Assembly: GCA_947629515.1 (NCBI GenBank)
Contig: CANRDY010000011.1
Span: forward strand, 1-38,473
Length of the DNA: 38,473 nt
From: an uncultured Clostridia bacterium
GTDB lineage: Bacteria; Bacillota; Clostridia; Christensenellales; Borkfalkiaceae
Direction of reading: 5' to 3'
A model generated the notes under the pieces. The model searched no databases. It worked only from the letters and a program-made list of their open reading frames with translations, and had not been told where the DNA came from. Of the stretch, positions 1-7,361 are shown in pieces; position 1 is the first letter of the stretch, and the number at the start of each line of letters is the position of its first letter. A program made the position numbers and the translations under genes.

Positions 1-125
1 CTTGCACTATGCGCAAGCTCATCTCGTGCGGCAAAACAGCGGGTGTCCGCTGTTTTGAGAAACCCCGCACTCGACCCAAGGTGGTCTGTGCTTGCTCTTT
101 GAAACGCGAACCTTTCCAAATAATA
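1..125. repeat. Truncated 3' part of a composite hairpin repeat
   Basis: The window opens inside a repeat also seen at 35996-36290 (near full length, reverse) and 38300-38473 (5' part). It contains the hairpin CAAAACAGCGG/CCGCTGTTTTG (32-57, loop GTGT). It ends in a segment (about 85-112) shared with the short copies at 2945, 23950 and 26060. The first 52 bases are identical to the last 52 bases of the window. No gene is present. Confidence 0.85.
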
Positions 126-127
126 AC

Positions 128-262
128 CACCACAACTTTTTTGCGCCGGCAAAAAAATTTCACTTGCGGCGGAACGCCGCAAATTTCACTTTTGCCGTCA
201 GGCAAAAATTTCACTTTTTTGCGCCAGCAAAAAAATTTCACTTTTTGCGTAAGTAAAAAATT
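128..262. repeat. Array of five variable hairpins with constant ATTTCAC spacers
   Basis: After a CACCACAAC boundary there are five consecutive inverted repeats: TTTTTTGC/GCAAAAAA (137-156), TTGCGGCG/CGCCGCAA (164-182), TTTTGCC/GGCAAAA (190-207), TTTTTTGC/GCAAAAAA (215-234) and TTTTTGC/GTAAAAA (242-258). Loops are 3-4 bases (GCCG, GAA, GTCA, GCCA, GTAA). The four internal spacers are the same 7 bases, ATTTCAC. Stem sequences differ but stay complementary. A related array in the opposite orientation, with the same CACCACAAC boundary, lies at 33501-33584. No gene lies here. Confidence 0.85.
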
Positions 263-279
263 ACCTGATCACTTTACTC

Positions 280-299
280 AAAAGCCCCGCAAGGCTTTT
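280..299 (+). other. Short hairpin upstream of the rplK leader
   Basis: AAAAGCC and GGCTTTT form a 7-bp stem around a 6-base loop, just upstream of the L1-type leader. It could end upstream transcription, but no clear U-tract follows. I found no convincing promoter for rplK between it and the array upstream. Confidence 0.4.
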
Positions 300-301
300 A
301 A

Positions 302-352
302 ATAGGTGGGAGAGCGCGTCAAATCTTTCAGGGCGCGCCCGATATAACCACC
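302..352 (+). promoter_or_regulatory. L1-binding leader RNA (23S L1-stalk mimic) of rplK-rplA
   Basis: The sequence ATAGGTGGGAG ... GATATAACCACC pairs GGTGG (305-309) with CCACC (348-352). Inside is a hairpin, GCGCGTC (314-320) against GGCGCGC (332-338). The paired flanks closely resemble the L1-binding arm of 23S rRNA (ATAGGTGGGAG ... GAAATACCACC). In other bacteria L1 represses its own operon through such a mimic. The strong SD AGGAGG (354-359) follows directly, so L1 binding could block initiation at rplK. Confidence 0.75.
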
Positions 353-369
353 GAGGAGGAACAAAATTT

Positions 370-795
370 ATGGCAAAGAAGATTACCGCGGTAGTCAAAT
401 TGCAACTCCCCGCAGGTAAAGCCACGCCCGCACCCCCCGTAGGTTCTACGCTGGGTCCCCACGGCATCAACATTCCCGGCTTCACCAAGGAGTTCAACGC
501 CAAAACGGCGGCGCAGGCGGGACTTATAATCCCCTGCGTAGTCACCATTTACCAGGACAGAAGTTTCACTTTCGAGCTGAAAACACCCCCCACGCCCGTA
601 CTTATCAAAAAGGCGTTGGGGCTTGAAACGGCGAGCGCGCGTCCCAACAAGGACAAGGTAGGCAAGCTCACCAAAGCTCAGGTGGAAGAGATCGCAAAGA
701 CCAAGCTCCCCGATCTGAACTGCACCGATCTGGAATCGGCTAAGAGCATGGTCAAGGGCACGGCGCGCTCGATGGGCGTTACGGTAGAGGAATAA
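370..795 (+). CDS. rplK: 50S ribosomal protein L11
   Basis: L11 binds the GTPase-associated region of 23S rRNA at the base of the L7/L12 stalk. The 141-residue length is normal. The N-terminal domain shows PPVG (22-25) and LGPHGINI (28-35), and the C-terminal rRNA-binding domain includes [12 protein letters not shown] (71-82) and RSMG (133-136). The ATG follows AGGAGG by 10 bases. It is the first gene of a two-gene unit with rplA. The usual upstream neighbours secE-nusG are not in the 369 bases before it, which hold repeats and the L1-type leader. Confidence 0.98.
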   Translation: MAKKITAVVKLQLPAGKATPAPPVGSTLGPHGINIPGFTKEFNAKTAAQAGLIIPCVVTIYQDRSFTFELKTPPTPVLIKKALGLETASARPNKDKVGKLTKAQVEEIAKTKLPDLNCTDLESAKSMVKGTARSMGVTVEE

Positions 796-809
796 GGGGG
801 TCGAAATTT

Positions 810-1499
810 ATGAAACTTGCAAAGAAGTATTCCGACAGCCTCAAATCTTACGACCGTTCCAAGGCATACGATCTCAACGAGGCGTTAAAAGTCACTCTCG
901 ACAGCGCGAAGGCTAACTTCGACGAAACTATAGAACTTCACATAAGATTGGGCGTAGACCCCCGTCAGGCAGACCAGCAGGTGCGCGGCGTGCTCGTTCT
1001 TCCCAACGGCACGGGCAAGACCAAGCGCGTGCTCGTAATAGCCAAGGGCGACAAGGCGGACGCGGCGACTGCCGCAGGCGCGGACTACGTGGGCGCGGAA
1101 GACGCGATCGCGCGTATCCAGAAGGACAACTGGTTCGACTTCGACGTAATAATCACCACCCCCGATATGATGGGTATGGTGGGAAGGATCGGACGTATCC
1201 TCGGACCCAAGGGCTTGATGCCCAACCCCAAGAGCGGGACCGTTACCATGGACGTTGCCAAGGCAATTGCCGAGGTAAAGGCAGGTAAAGTTGAGTATCG
1301 TCTCGACAAGACGGCTATAATTCACGTAGCCATCGGCAAAAAGTCGTTCGGGGTCGAAAAGCTCGCCGAGAACTTCACCGCCCTTATGGACGCGGTCGTA
1401 AAGGCAAAGCCCGCCGCCGCAAAGGGACAGTATATAAAGAGCGTTACGCTTTGCTCCACCATGGGACCGGGCGTAAAGGTAAGCTACAACAAGGGCTAA
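810..1499 (+). CDS. rplA: 50S ribosomal protein L1
   Basis: L1 forms the mobile L1 stalk at the E site and is the usual translational repressor of this operon. Residues 131-144 carry the family signature [14 protein letters not shown]. Length is 229 residues, as expected. The SD AAGGGGG overlaps the rplK stop codon, so the two genes are translationally close. The 23S-like structure ahead of rplK is the likely target of L1 feedback. Confidence 0.98.
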   Translation: MKLAKKYSDSLKSYDRSKAYDLNEALKVTLDSAKANFDETIELHIRLGVDPRQADQQVRGVLVLPNGTGKTKRVLVIAKGDKADAATAAGADYVGAEDAIARIQKDNWFDFDVIITTPDMMGMVGRIGRILGPKGLMPNPKSGTVTMDVAKAIAEVKAGKVEYRLDKTAIIHVAIGKKSFGVEKLAENFTALMDAVVKAKPAAAKGQYIKSVTLCSTMGPGVKVSYNKG

Positions 1500-1523
1500 A
1501 ATTTAAAATCCGCATAAAAACGG

Positions 1524-1552
1524 TTGACAAAATCGTTGAGCGCGGATATAAT
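1524..1552 (+). promoter_or_regulatory. Sigma-A promoter of rplJ-rplL
   Basis: TTGACA (1524-1529) and TATAAT (1547-1552) are both perfect consensus with 17 bases between. Transcription should start near 1559, giving a leader of about 177 bases. Confidence 0.9.
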
Positions 1553-1558
1553 CAAACG

Positions 1559-1735
1559 GTAAATTAAATCTTTCGCCCAAGACAGCGGGTGCGCAAACGC
1601 GCTTGAACTTCCCGCCGAGGCAGAGGATATTCCACCAAAATCGAGGGCGAAAGCCCAAGGAATTTCCCCGCGCCTTTGTAATGGACGCGGGGTTTTTATA
1701 CGGCGCGCTTTCAAGGGCGTGCAAAAGGAGGTAAT
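1559..1735 (+). promoter_or_regulatory. L10 leader RNA with attenuator
   Basis: The conserved core of the Firmicutes L10 leader is present: CCCAAGACAGCGGGTG (1576-1591) with its partner CCCGCCGAGG (1611-1620). A long-range helix CTTTCGCCC (1570-1578)/GGGCGAAAG (1645-1653) closes the domain and competes with a local GGGC-GAAA-GCCC hairpin (1645-1656). An intrinsic terminator follows. Binding of L10-(L12) to this RNA is known to lower expression of its own operon. Confidence 0.88.
1666..1698 (+). terminator. Attenuator terminator in the L10 leader
   Basis: CCCCGCG (1666-1672) pairs with CGCGGGG (1686-1692), followed by TTTTTA. It lies between the L10-binding domain and the rplJ SD, so it can end transcription before rplJ. 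Confidence 0.8.
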
Positions 1736-2257
1736 ATGTCGGCTAATTTCGAAGCCAAAAAGGAAGTCGTTTCCGAAATCACCCAAAAGATACAGCAGTC
1801 CAAGTCGGTCGTATTCGTCGATTACGAACGTCTGACCGTTGCCGAAGCGACCGCCCTTCGCATAAAGTGCAGGCAGGCGGGTTGCGAATACAAGGTATAT
1901 AAAAACACCCTTGTAAGAAAGGCGTTGAACGCGCTCGGGCACACCGAATTCGACGAAGATCTCAACGGTCCCACGGCGATGACCTTCGCCCCCGACGAAA
2001 CGGCGGCGGCAAAGCTCATGGTAGCCGCGGCTAAGGAGTACGAGGACAAGATCGTATTGAAGAGCGCGTTTGTCGACAACGGCTATGTGGGCAAAGACGA
2101 CGTAAAGTCGCTTGCGGCAATGCCTTCGAGGGAGGAACTCATCGCAAAGATGCTCGGTTCTTTACAGTCGCCCGTTTCAAAACTTGCGGGCGTACTCGAA
2201 AGTTTGCTTTCGTCGCTTCCCCGCGCACTCAACGCGGTTGCCGCGCAGAAGTCGTAA
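1736..2257 (+). CDS. rplJ: 50S ribosomal protein L10
   Basis: L10 (P0-type stalk base) anchors L7/L12 dimers to the ribosome. The 173-residue length is normal. The N-terminal rRNA-binding domain begins with an acidic/basic helix and a QSKSVVFVDYERLTVAEATALR segment type typical of L10. The C-terminal helix (from about residue 145, LAGVLESLLSSLPRAL) is the docking site for L12 dimers. SD AAGGAGG is 4 bases from the ATG. It is co-transcribed with rplL and controlled by the L10 leader. Confidence 0.97.
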   Translation: MSANFEAKKEVVSEITQKIQQSKSVVFVDYERLTVAEATALRIKCRQAGCEYKVYKNTLVRKALNALGHTEFDEDLNGPTAMTFAPDETAAAKLMVAAAKEYEDKIVLKSAFVDNGYVGKDDVKSLAAMPSREELIAKMLGSLQSPVSKLAGVLESLLSSLPRALNAVAAQKS

Positions 2258-2326
2258 ACAGGGTCGCGCTCCCTTAAAAAGGCGCAAAAAATTCAAAATT
2301 CTAAAAATCAAAAGGAGAATAAAAAA

Positions 2327-2713
2327 ATGGCAGACATTCAGAATCTTATAAACGAAATCAAAGGTATGACGGTACTTGAGCTCAATCAGCTCGTAAAGGC
2401 AATCGAAGAGGAATTCGGCGTGAGCGCGGCGGCTCCCGTAGCGGTTGCGGCACCCGTAGCGGGCGCGGCTACGACCGGCACGGCTCCCGCGGCGGCTGAG
2501 GAAAAGACCGAGTTCAACATCGTATTGAAGGACGCCGGTGCGAAGAAGATCGACGTTATCAAGGTCGTACGTACATTCACGGGTCTCGGACTTGTCGAGG
2601 CTAAGGCGGCAGTTGAAAAGGGCGGCGTGCTCAAAGAGAACGTAGCCAAAGAGGAAGCGGAGAAGATACTTGCGGATTTGAAGGCGGCGGGCGCGACGGC
2701 GGTTCTTGAGTAA
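2327..2713 (+). CDS. rplL: 50S ribosomal protein L7/L12
   Basis: This is the stalk protein that recruits translational GTPases. The 128 residues show an N-terminal dimerisation helix ([20 protein letters not shown]), an Ala/Pro-rich hinge (about 36-58) and a C-terminal domain containing [15 protein letters not shown] and [12 protein letters not shown], the factor-binding surface. A strong SD (AAAGGAG) precedes it. rpoB-rpoC, the normal next genes in Bacillota, are absent; the following 590 bases are repeats. Confidence 0.97.
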   Translation: MADIQNLINEIKGMTVLELNQLVKAIEEEFGVSAAAPVAVAAPVAGAATTGTAPAAAEEKTEFNIVLKDAGAKKIDVIKVVRTFTGLGLVEAKAAVEKGGVLKENVAKEEAEKILADLKAAGATAVLE

Positions 2714-3245
2714 TTGCTGCCGCAAACTTCGTATATGCTTCGCATAACATTGTCGCGCTCCGCTTTTGCTTGGTCACTTACGTCATTGTAAGCTCCCTCG
2801 CAAACTGCTCGCGCTCCTCGTTCTGCTCGCATCTACAAAGTTTCTCACTTCGTACAGCTATTGCCCATTCCTCCCCTTCCATTTGGAGGGGGAGGGTTAG
2901 GGTGGGGGTAGAACTTTCAAATATTATCGGAGCACAATAAGCCACTGTCATTTCGAGGGATATGAGACCCGCGTAAGCGGGCGATTGACCGAGATAATCC
3001 CCTCGTGGTCTGCTCTTGCTCTTTGAAACATAAAAACAATTTTAAAAAAATTAACATTATCATTCGCTCCCCTTCGTCTGCGACGAGGGGGAGCTGTCTG
3101 CGTAACAGACTGAGGGGGTGCGTTCTTAACATTAACAGAACACATTAAGTCCCTTTTTGCGCGCGGGCGCTTCAAACGCCCGCGCGCAAAAAGTGCCCTC
3201 ATATACTCCGTTAAAATTAAAAATTTCACTCTGCGGCGAAAACGC
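2714..3245. repeat. Repeat-filled gap after rplL
   Basis: No gene is seen. In order it holds: a copy of the repeat with ACTTCGTATATGC and CACTTCGTACAGCT (2723-2858, also at 6497, 23771 and 25868); a C/G-rich inverted segment CCTCCCC/GGGGGAGG (2870-2913); a short composite repeat with GTCATTTCGAGGGATATGA and hairpin CCCGC-GTAA-GCGGG (2920-3030); a 65-base double-hairpin repeat (3062-3126); and the palindrome GCGCGCGGGCG/CGCCCGCGCGC near 3158-3187. Confidence 0.8.
3062..3126. repeat. 65-base double-hairpin repeat, copy 1
   Basis: Matches 38231-38295 except for a few bases. Hairpin 1 is CTCCCCTTCGTC/GACGAGGGGGAG with loop TGC. Hairpin 2 is GTCTG-CGTAA-CAGAC. In the other copy hairpin 2 reads GTCCG-CGAAG-CGGAC, a compensatory T-A to C-G change. 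Confidence 0.85.
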
Positions 3246-3274
3246 TTGACAGCCGCCCGTATAAAAAGTAAAAT
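3246..3274 (+). promoter_or_regulatory. Promoter of the cyclophilin-like lipoprotein gene
   Basis: TTGACA (3246-3251), 17 bases, TAAAAT (3269-3274). The start codon at 3307 follows an AT-rich stretch with only a weak SD. Confidence 0.75.
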
Positions 3275-3306
3275 AAAATAGTATAAATAGCGGATAAATT
3301 AAAGCA

Positions 3307-4260
3307 ATGTTAAAAAACGTATTCAAAAAGTTCATATTGACGCCGATAGCGGCGGTAATAGCGGCGGCGATCCCCTTGTCGGCGACCCTCGTCAGCGGTT
3401 GCACGCTCGAAACCGACCACCCCGTGGTAAGGATAACGGCAGAATTTTCGGACAAGAGCTACGATCTGGAGTACACCCTTTACAGGAACATGTACCCCAA
3501 CACCGTGCGCCGCTTTATAGAGCTTGCGGCGGCGGGCTACTACGACGGCATGATAGTCCACGACTACCGCGCGGGTCAGGATTGGGTTTCGGGAATGTAC
3601 TCCTGCAATAACGGGGAGTACGCCGAAGCCGTAAGCACGAGCTCGGCAAACGACTACCTCGATCTGCATGACAAGGAGAGTGAGTTCTTAAAACTCTTCG
3701 ACGAGAAGCGGCTGTCCGTCTCGGTCTACGCCAACCAGCGTTTCGACGACGGCGACAACGCGTTCGTCTCTGCCGAGGAAGCTCTGCCCACCCTCATAGG
3801 CGAGTTCAAGAGCAACATTCAGCAGCAGATAGACAAGGGCGCGCTCGACGACGAGCTCGGCGTTCTGAAAATGATTTATTATTCCAAAGATACCGAGCAG
3901 AAGGTGTACGTAAAGTCCACGTCCGACCAGACCATAATGGCGGATTACAAGAACAACGCGGCTACGACGGCGTTCGCCATGCAGGTGGGTAACTCCACGG
4001 CGTACGGCGACTCGGGCTACTGCGTATTCGGCAAGATCAAAAACCTTTCCGACCTGCAGTCGCTCGTCACGGACGTAGAGGAAGCCCTTGCGGACAACAC
4101 CCCGACGACCGTCAGCGTCTCGGGCGTCAACGTCGACCCCCTCACGGACAGGCGTTTTTCCGAGAGCTATCCCAACGCCAACATAAGCCTTGTTACCACG
4201 GGCAATTTCACCTTGCCCGCGATCCCCATCAAGCTGACCGTCAAAGTGGTAAGCTATTGA
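3307..4260 (+). CDS. Lipoprotein with degenerate cyclophilin (PPIase-like) domain
   Basis: The 317-residue protein starts with a basic, hydrophobic signal peptide and the lipobox LVSGC (Cys32), so it should be a membrane-anchored extracytoplasmic lipoprotein. Residues about 39-85 resemble the cyclophilin N-terminus (VRITAEFSDKSYDLEYTLY..., MYPNTVRRFIELAAAGYYDG). A late FGKIKNLSDLQSLVTDVEEAL matches the cyclophilin FGxVxxGxxVVD strand-helix. However, the motif after GYYDG, normally FHR...FMIQGGDP, reads VHDYRAGQDWVSG, so the catalytic Arg and the FMxQ segment are missing. About 100 extra residues with no recognised homology lie in the middle. Isomerase activity is doubtful; a chaperone or scaffold role is possible. 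Confidence 0.7.
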   Translation: MLKNVFKKFILTPIAAVIAAAIPLSATLVSGCTLETDHPVVRITAEFSDKSYDLEYTLYRNMYPNTVRRFIELAAAGYYDGMIVHDYRAGQDWVSGMYSCNNGEYAEAVSTSSANDYLDLHDKESEFLKLFDEKRLSVSVYANQRFDDGDNAFVSAEEALPTLIGEFKSNIQQQIDKGALDDELGVLKMIYYSKDTEQKVYVKSTSDQTIMADYKNNAATTAFAMQVGNSTAYGDSGYCVFGKIKNLSDLQSLVTDVEEALADNTPTTVSVSGVNVDPLTDRRFSESYPNANISLVTTGNFTLPAIPIKLTVKVVSY

Positions 4261-4277
4261 TATTACTAAGTTAACAA

Positions 4278-4318
4278 ACGCGCCCCGCGGCGAAAAGCCG
4301 CGGGGCGCGTAAATTTTT
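4278..4318. terminator. Terminator between convergent genes
   Basis: ACGCGCCCCGCGGC (4278-4291) pairs perfectly with GCCGCGGGGCGCGT (4297-4310) around GAAAA, followed by AAATTTTTA on the plus strand. It ends the lipoprotein transcript. It may also work for the opposing EF-G-like gene. Confidence 0.85.
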
Positions 4319-4323
4319 ACCTT

Positions 4324-6372
4324 TTAATTATTTCCCGTAATTTTTGCGGCGAGCTGGGGAGGAACTTCCTCGTACCTTGCAAACTCTGCCGAGAACTTGC
4401 CCCTGCCCCTCGTCATAGCCCTGAGGTCGGTGGTGTACTTGCCTATTTCCGAAAGGGGCACTTCCGAAATGACGGTGGTCATATCGCCGTCGGTGTGGCT
4501 TTCGACTATCCTGCCCCTGCGCTTGGAGATGTCGCCCATGACCGCGCCGAGATATTCGCCGGGGGTGGCGGTCTTTAATTTGACCACGGGTTCGAGCAGA
4601 ACGGGCTGCGCGTTCTTCATTCCCTCGCGGTAGGCGAGAGCCGCCGCCGCCTTGAACGCCATTTCCGAGCTGTCCACGTCGTGGTAACTGCCGTCGAGCA
4701 GGGTCGCCTTTACGCCCGTGACGGGGAAGCCCGCCAGAACGCCCCTTGCCATGCACTCTTTAAGCCCCTTTTCGACCGCGGGGATATACTGTTTGGGAAC
4801 GGCTCCGCCTACGACTTCGTCGGCAAACTCGAACGCCTCTGCGCTCGGTTCGAAGCGCACCTTGCAGTGACCGTATTGCCCGTGTCCGCCCGTCTGTTTT
4901 TTGTGCTTGCCCTCGGCTATAGCCGTGCCCTTTATGGTCTCGCGGTAGGGAATGGCGGGTTCGGTCAGCTTTACGTCGACGCCGTAGCGCGATTTGAGCT
5001 TTTTGCACAGTATTTCAAGGTGAATTTCGCCCTGTCCGCTCAAAATCATCTCGCCCGTTTCGGAGTTCTTTTCTATGGAGAAGGTGTAATCCTCTTCGCG
5101 CATCTTGGTAAAGCCCGCAAATATCTTCTCCTCGTCGCCCTTGACGGCGGCGTTGACCGCCATGGAGAGAGTGGGGCGGGGGAAGCGGATCGCCTCGAAT
5201 TGCAGGTTCTGCCCAACGGCGCACAGCGTGTCGTTGGTGTCGGTGCAGGTCAGCTTGTTGACCGCGCCTATGTCTCCCGCCGAAAGCTCGCTCACCGCCT
5301 CGGTCTTTTTGCCTTTGAGCACGTATATCTGGCTTATGCGCTCTTCCTTGCCCTTTACCGAGTTGAACACGGTCATGCCGGGTTTCAGCTTGCCGCGGTA
5401 GACTTTGATATAATTGAGCTTGCCCGTGTAGGGGTCGGAGGAAGTCTTGAACACGTGCGCGGCGAAAGAGCCATCCTCGTCGCAGTCCACGTGCACCATT
5501 TCGTCCGCGGCGTAGTCGGCGGCTATCACCGACTGCCTTTCGCTTGCGGCGGGCATGTAGCGCACTATCTCGTCGAGGAGGTTTATGACCCCGCGGTTCT
5601 GCAACGCGCTTCCCGCCATTACGGGGAATACGCTCCCCGTCATTATGCCCTTTCGTATGCCGTAAACTATGTCGTCGGTCGAAAGCTCGCCGTCGGTGAA
5701 GAACTTGTCGAGCAGTACGTCGTCGTTTTCGGCGGCGGTCTCCATAAGGCTCTGACGCATTTCTCCGAGCTGTTCGGCGAGGGTCTCGGGTATTTCGGTC
5801 TCGGTTCTGCCCGTCGAGGAGAACTTATACGCCTTTTGCTGAATGGCGTTGACGTAGCCCGTCATCTTGCCCTCGGAAATTATTGGGATCTGAATGGGGG
5901 CGAGCTTGCCCGAATACTTTTCGGCAAGGGCGCGCACCGTGCCCTGATAGTCGGCGTTGGGCTTGTCCATGCCGTTTATGAAGATTATGAGCGGCTTGCC
6001 GAGTTTGAGGCAGTAGTCCATTACCGATTCGCTGCCTATGGGGAGTATGCCGTTCGCGCCGATGACGAGGATCGCCCCGCCGCACGCCGCAAGTCCCTCG
6101 TGGCGTTCGCCCTCGAAGTCATAAAAGCCGGGCAGATCCAACAGGTTTATCTTGGTCTCTTTCCAGATGAGGTACGCCGCCGAGGTGTATACCGAGATCT
6201 TTTTGGTTTTTTCGGCTTCGTCGAAGTCCATAACGGTCGTGCCCGCTTCGATAGAGCCCATGCGGTCGACCGCGCCGCCGTTGAAGAGCATTGCCTCGGC
6301 AAGGGTGGTTTTGCCCTCGCCGCTGTGACCGATGATTGCGATGTTTTTGATGCTTTTTGAATTGATAGTCAT
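4324..6372 (-). CDS. EF-G2-type translational GTPase (EF-G paralogue)
   Basis: The 682 residues have the full EF-G domain order. G1 is GHSGEGKTT (15-23), as in the EF-G2 branch rather than GHIDAGKTT of canonical EF-G. The switch II motif is DLPGF (79-83) in place of DTPGH, so the catalytic His is Phe. G4 is NGMD (133-136) instead of NKMD. The switch I region GTTVMDFDEAEKTKKISV also departs from RGITI. C-terminal EF-G domains IV-V are recognisable (GQGEIHLE, YREGM, DGDMTTVISEVPLSEIGKYTTDLRAMTRGRGKF). EF-G2 proteins are poorly understood; GTP hydrolysis is likely slow or altered. The canonical fusA is not in this window. SD AAGGCGG precedes the ATG. Confidence 0.9.
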   Translation of the reverse strand: MTINSKSIKNIAIIGHSGEGKTTLAEAMLFNGGAVDRMGSIEAGTTVMDFDEAEKTKKISVYTSAAYLIWKETKINLLDLPGFYDFEGERHEGLAACGGAILVIGANGILPIGSESVMDYCLKLGKPLIIFINGMDKPNADYQGTVRALAEKYSGKLAPIQIPIISEGKMTGYVNAIQQKAYKFSSTGRTETEIPETLAEQLGEMRQSLMETAAENDDVLLDKFFTDGELSTDDIVYGIRKGIMTGSVFPVMAGSALQNRGVINLLDEIVRYMPAASERQSVIAADYAADEMVHVDCDEDGSFAAHVFKTSSDPYTGKLNYIKVYRGKLKPGMTVFNSVKGKEERISQIYVLKGKKTEAVSELSAGDIGAVNKLTCTDTNDTLCAVGQNLQFEAIRFPRPTLSMAVNAAVKGDEEKIFAGFTKMREEDYTFSIEKNSETGEMILSGQGEIHLEILCKKLKSRYGVDVKLTEPAIPYRETIKGTAIAEGKHKKQTGGHGQYGHCKVRFEPSAEAFEFADEVVGGAVPKQYIPAVEKGLKECMARGVLAGFPVTGVKATLLDGSYHDVDSSEMAFKAAAALAYREGMKNAQPVLLEPVVKLKTATPGEYLGAVMGDISKRRGRIVESHTDGDMTTVISEVPLSEIGKYTTDLRAMTRGRGKFSAEFARYEEVPPQLAAKITGNN

Positions 6373-6429
6373 AAATTTTTTCCGCCTTATCGTGCGCGCA
6401 CCACATCGCGCGCAAAGTTATGTATCTAC

Positions 6430-6458
6430 ATTATATTATAAGTATGCAAATTTTTCAA
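6430..6458 (-). promoter_or_regulatory. Promoter of the EF-G2-type gene
   Basis: Read on the minus strand: TTGAAA (6458-6453), 17 bases, TATAAT (6435-6430), giving a leader of about 50 bases before the ATG at 6372. Confidence 0.8.
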
Positions 6459-6496
6459 GGGGTATTTTTGGGAAAAAACTTGTTTTATCCTTTGCT

Positions 6497-7080
6497 CCCG
6501 TTAAACTTCGTATATGCGTCGCAAGCGTTCCGCTTGACCAAGTGTCTTAACGTCGTTGAGGTAATACGGCGGATAGGCTGTTCAACATAAAGCGGTGTCG
6601 CGCTTGCGTTTTTGCTCAGTAAGGCTAACGCCTTCGGTACGACACTTACGTCATTGTAAGCTCCTGTCGCAAAATCCGCGCGCTCCTTGCATAACTCGCA
6701 TCTCCGAAGTTTCTCACTTCGTACAGCTGCCGAAAAGCCCGAATAAGCGGCGCAATACTGTGTTGAACGTCGCTCCGCCTTGTTCGTGTACTTCATTGTA
6801 CACTCGCTTCGGTCGTCGCTTGTTCGCCTTGTCTTGCTTGCTTCTCGAACTTTCTCACTTCGTACAGCAACCCCTACCCTCGCCCTCCCCCTTGAGAAAG
6901 GGGAGGGAATATGGGCGGAGAAATTACAAGGGGGAGGAATGAAAGGTGGGGGTTCACCGCGGCGACACGCCGCTTTCCGTTGAACAGCCTACCCGCCGTC
7001 CCACTTCCCCGCCGTTAAGAATCCCGCCCGCGGCGACACGCCGCTCAAGCGGAACGCTTGCACCCCATTCCCGCCACAAA
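6497..7080. repeat. Repeat-filled gap before the S10 promoter
   Basis: No gene is supported. It contains the ACTTCGTATATGC repeat (6497-6730), here interrupted by AAGCG-GAA-CGCTT and CTTCGGT-type hairpins; a derivative copy ending in CACTTCGTACAGC (6755-6870); a G/C-rich hairpin block with CCCTCCCC/GGGGAGGG (6869-6955); and GTTGAACAGCC ... CCGCCGTTAAGA with GGCGACACGCCGCTC and AAGCGGAACGCTT (6970-7070). Open frames here are made of repeat sequence. Confidence 0.8.
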
Positions 7081-7326
7081 AATGTTACTTTCTCACAAAA
7101 ATGGTGTTATATTACATTTTCAAAAGTCCATAAGAAAATTTAATACATATTTTTTGCGGACTAAGCGGCAAAACTTTGTCGGGCGGTTATTGGCGCAATT
7201 TACCATATCTTGTGGAATTTTGGGCTATTTCGGCACAATTTTTTCGGGGCGGGGAAGCGGGGCGGAAAATCCCCCCAAACGGGCGCAAAAAAGGCAAAAA
7301 AAGTGCAAAATATGCCCGTTTTTTGG
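7081..7326. other. AT-rich non-coding stretch upstream of the S10 promoter
   Basis: Short open frames exist but have no convincing SD and no recognisable protein, and the sequence is biased (A-tracts, GGCGGGGAAGC-type runs). I see no defined element before the promoter at 7327. Confidence 0.5.
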
Positions 7327-7355
7327 TTGACAAAGTTTTTTTGCTATATTATAAT
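7327..7355 (+). promoter_or_regulatory. Main promoter of the S10-spc-alpha supercluster
   Basis: Perfect TTGACA (7327-7332), 17 bases, perfect TATAAT (7350-7355). Transcription should start near 7362, leaving a leader of about 233 bases before rpsJ. Confidence 0.92.
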
Positions 7356-7361
7356 AGTCGA

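Noticed and set aside
128-262. Possible CRISPR array
   Set aside because: The constant unit is only 7 bases, the variable units are self-complementary, the period is 25-27 bases, and no cas genes are present.
4681-6360. Long open frame opposite the EF-G2-type gene
   Set aside because: It is antisense to a clearly conserved gene and its protein has no recognisable features; such frames arise from the GC-rich codon pattern.
6595-7330. Several open frames of 60-115 codons in the gap before rpsJ
   Set aside because: They consist of repeat DNA or biased AT/GC runs, lack SDs and match the same repeats elsewhere in different frames.
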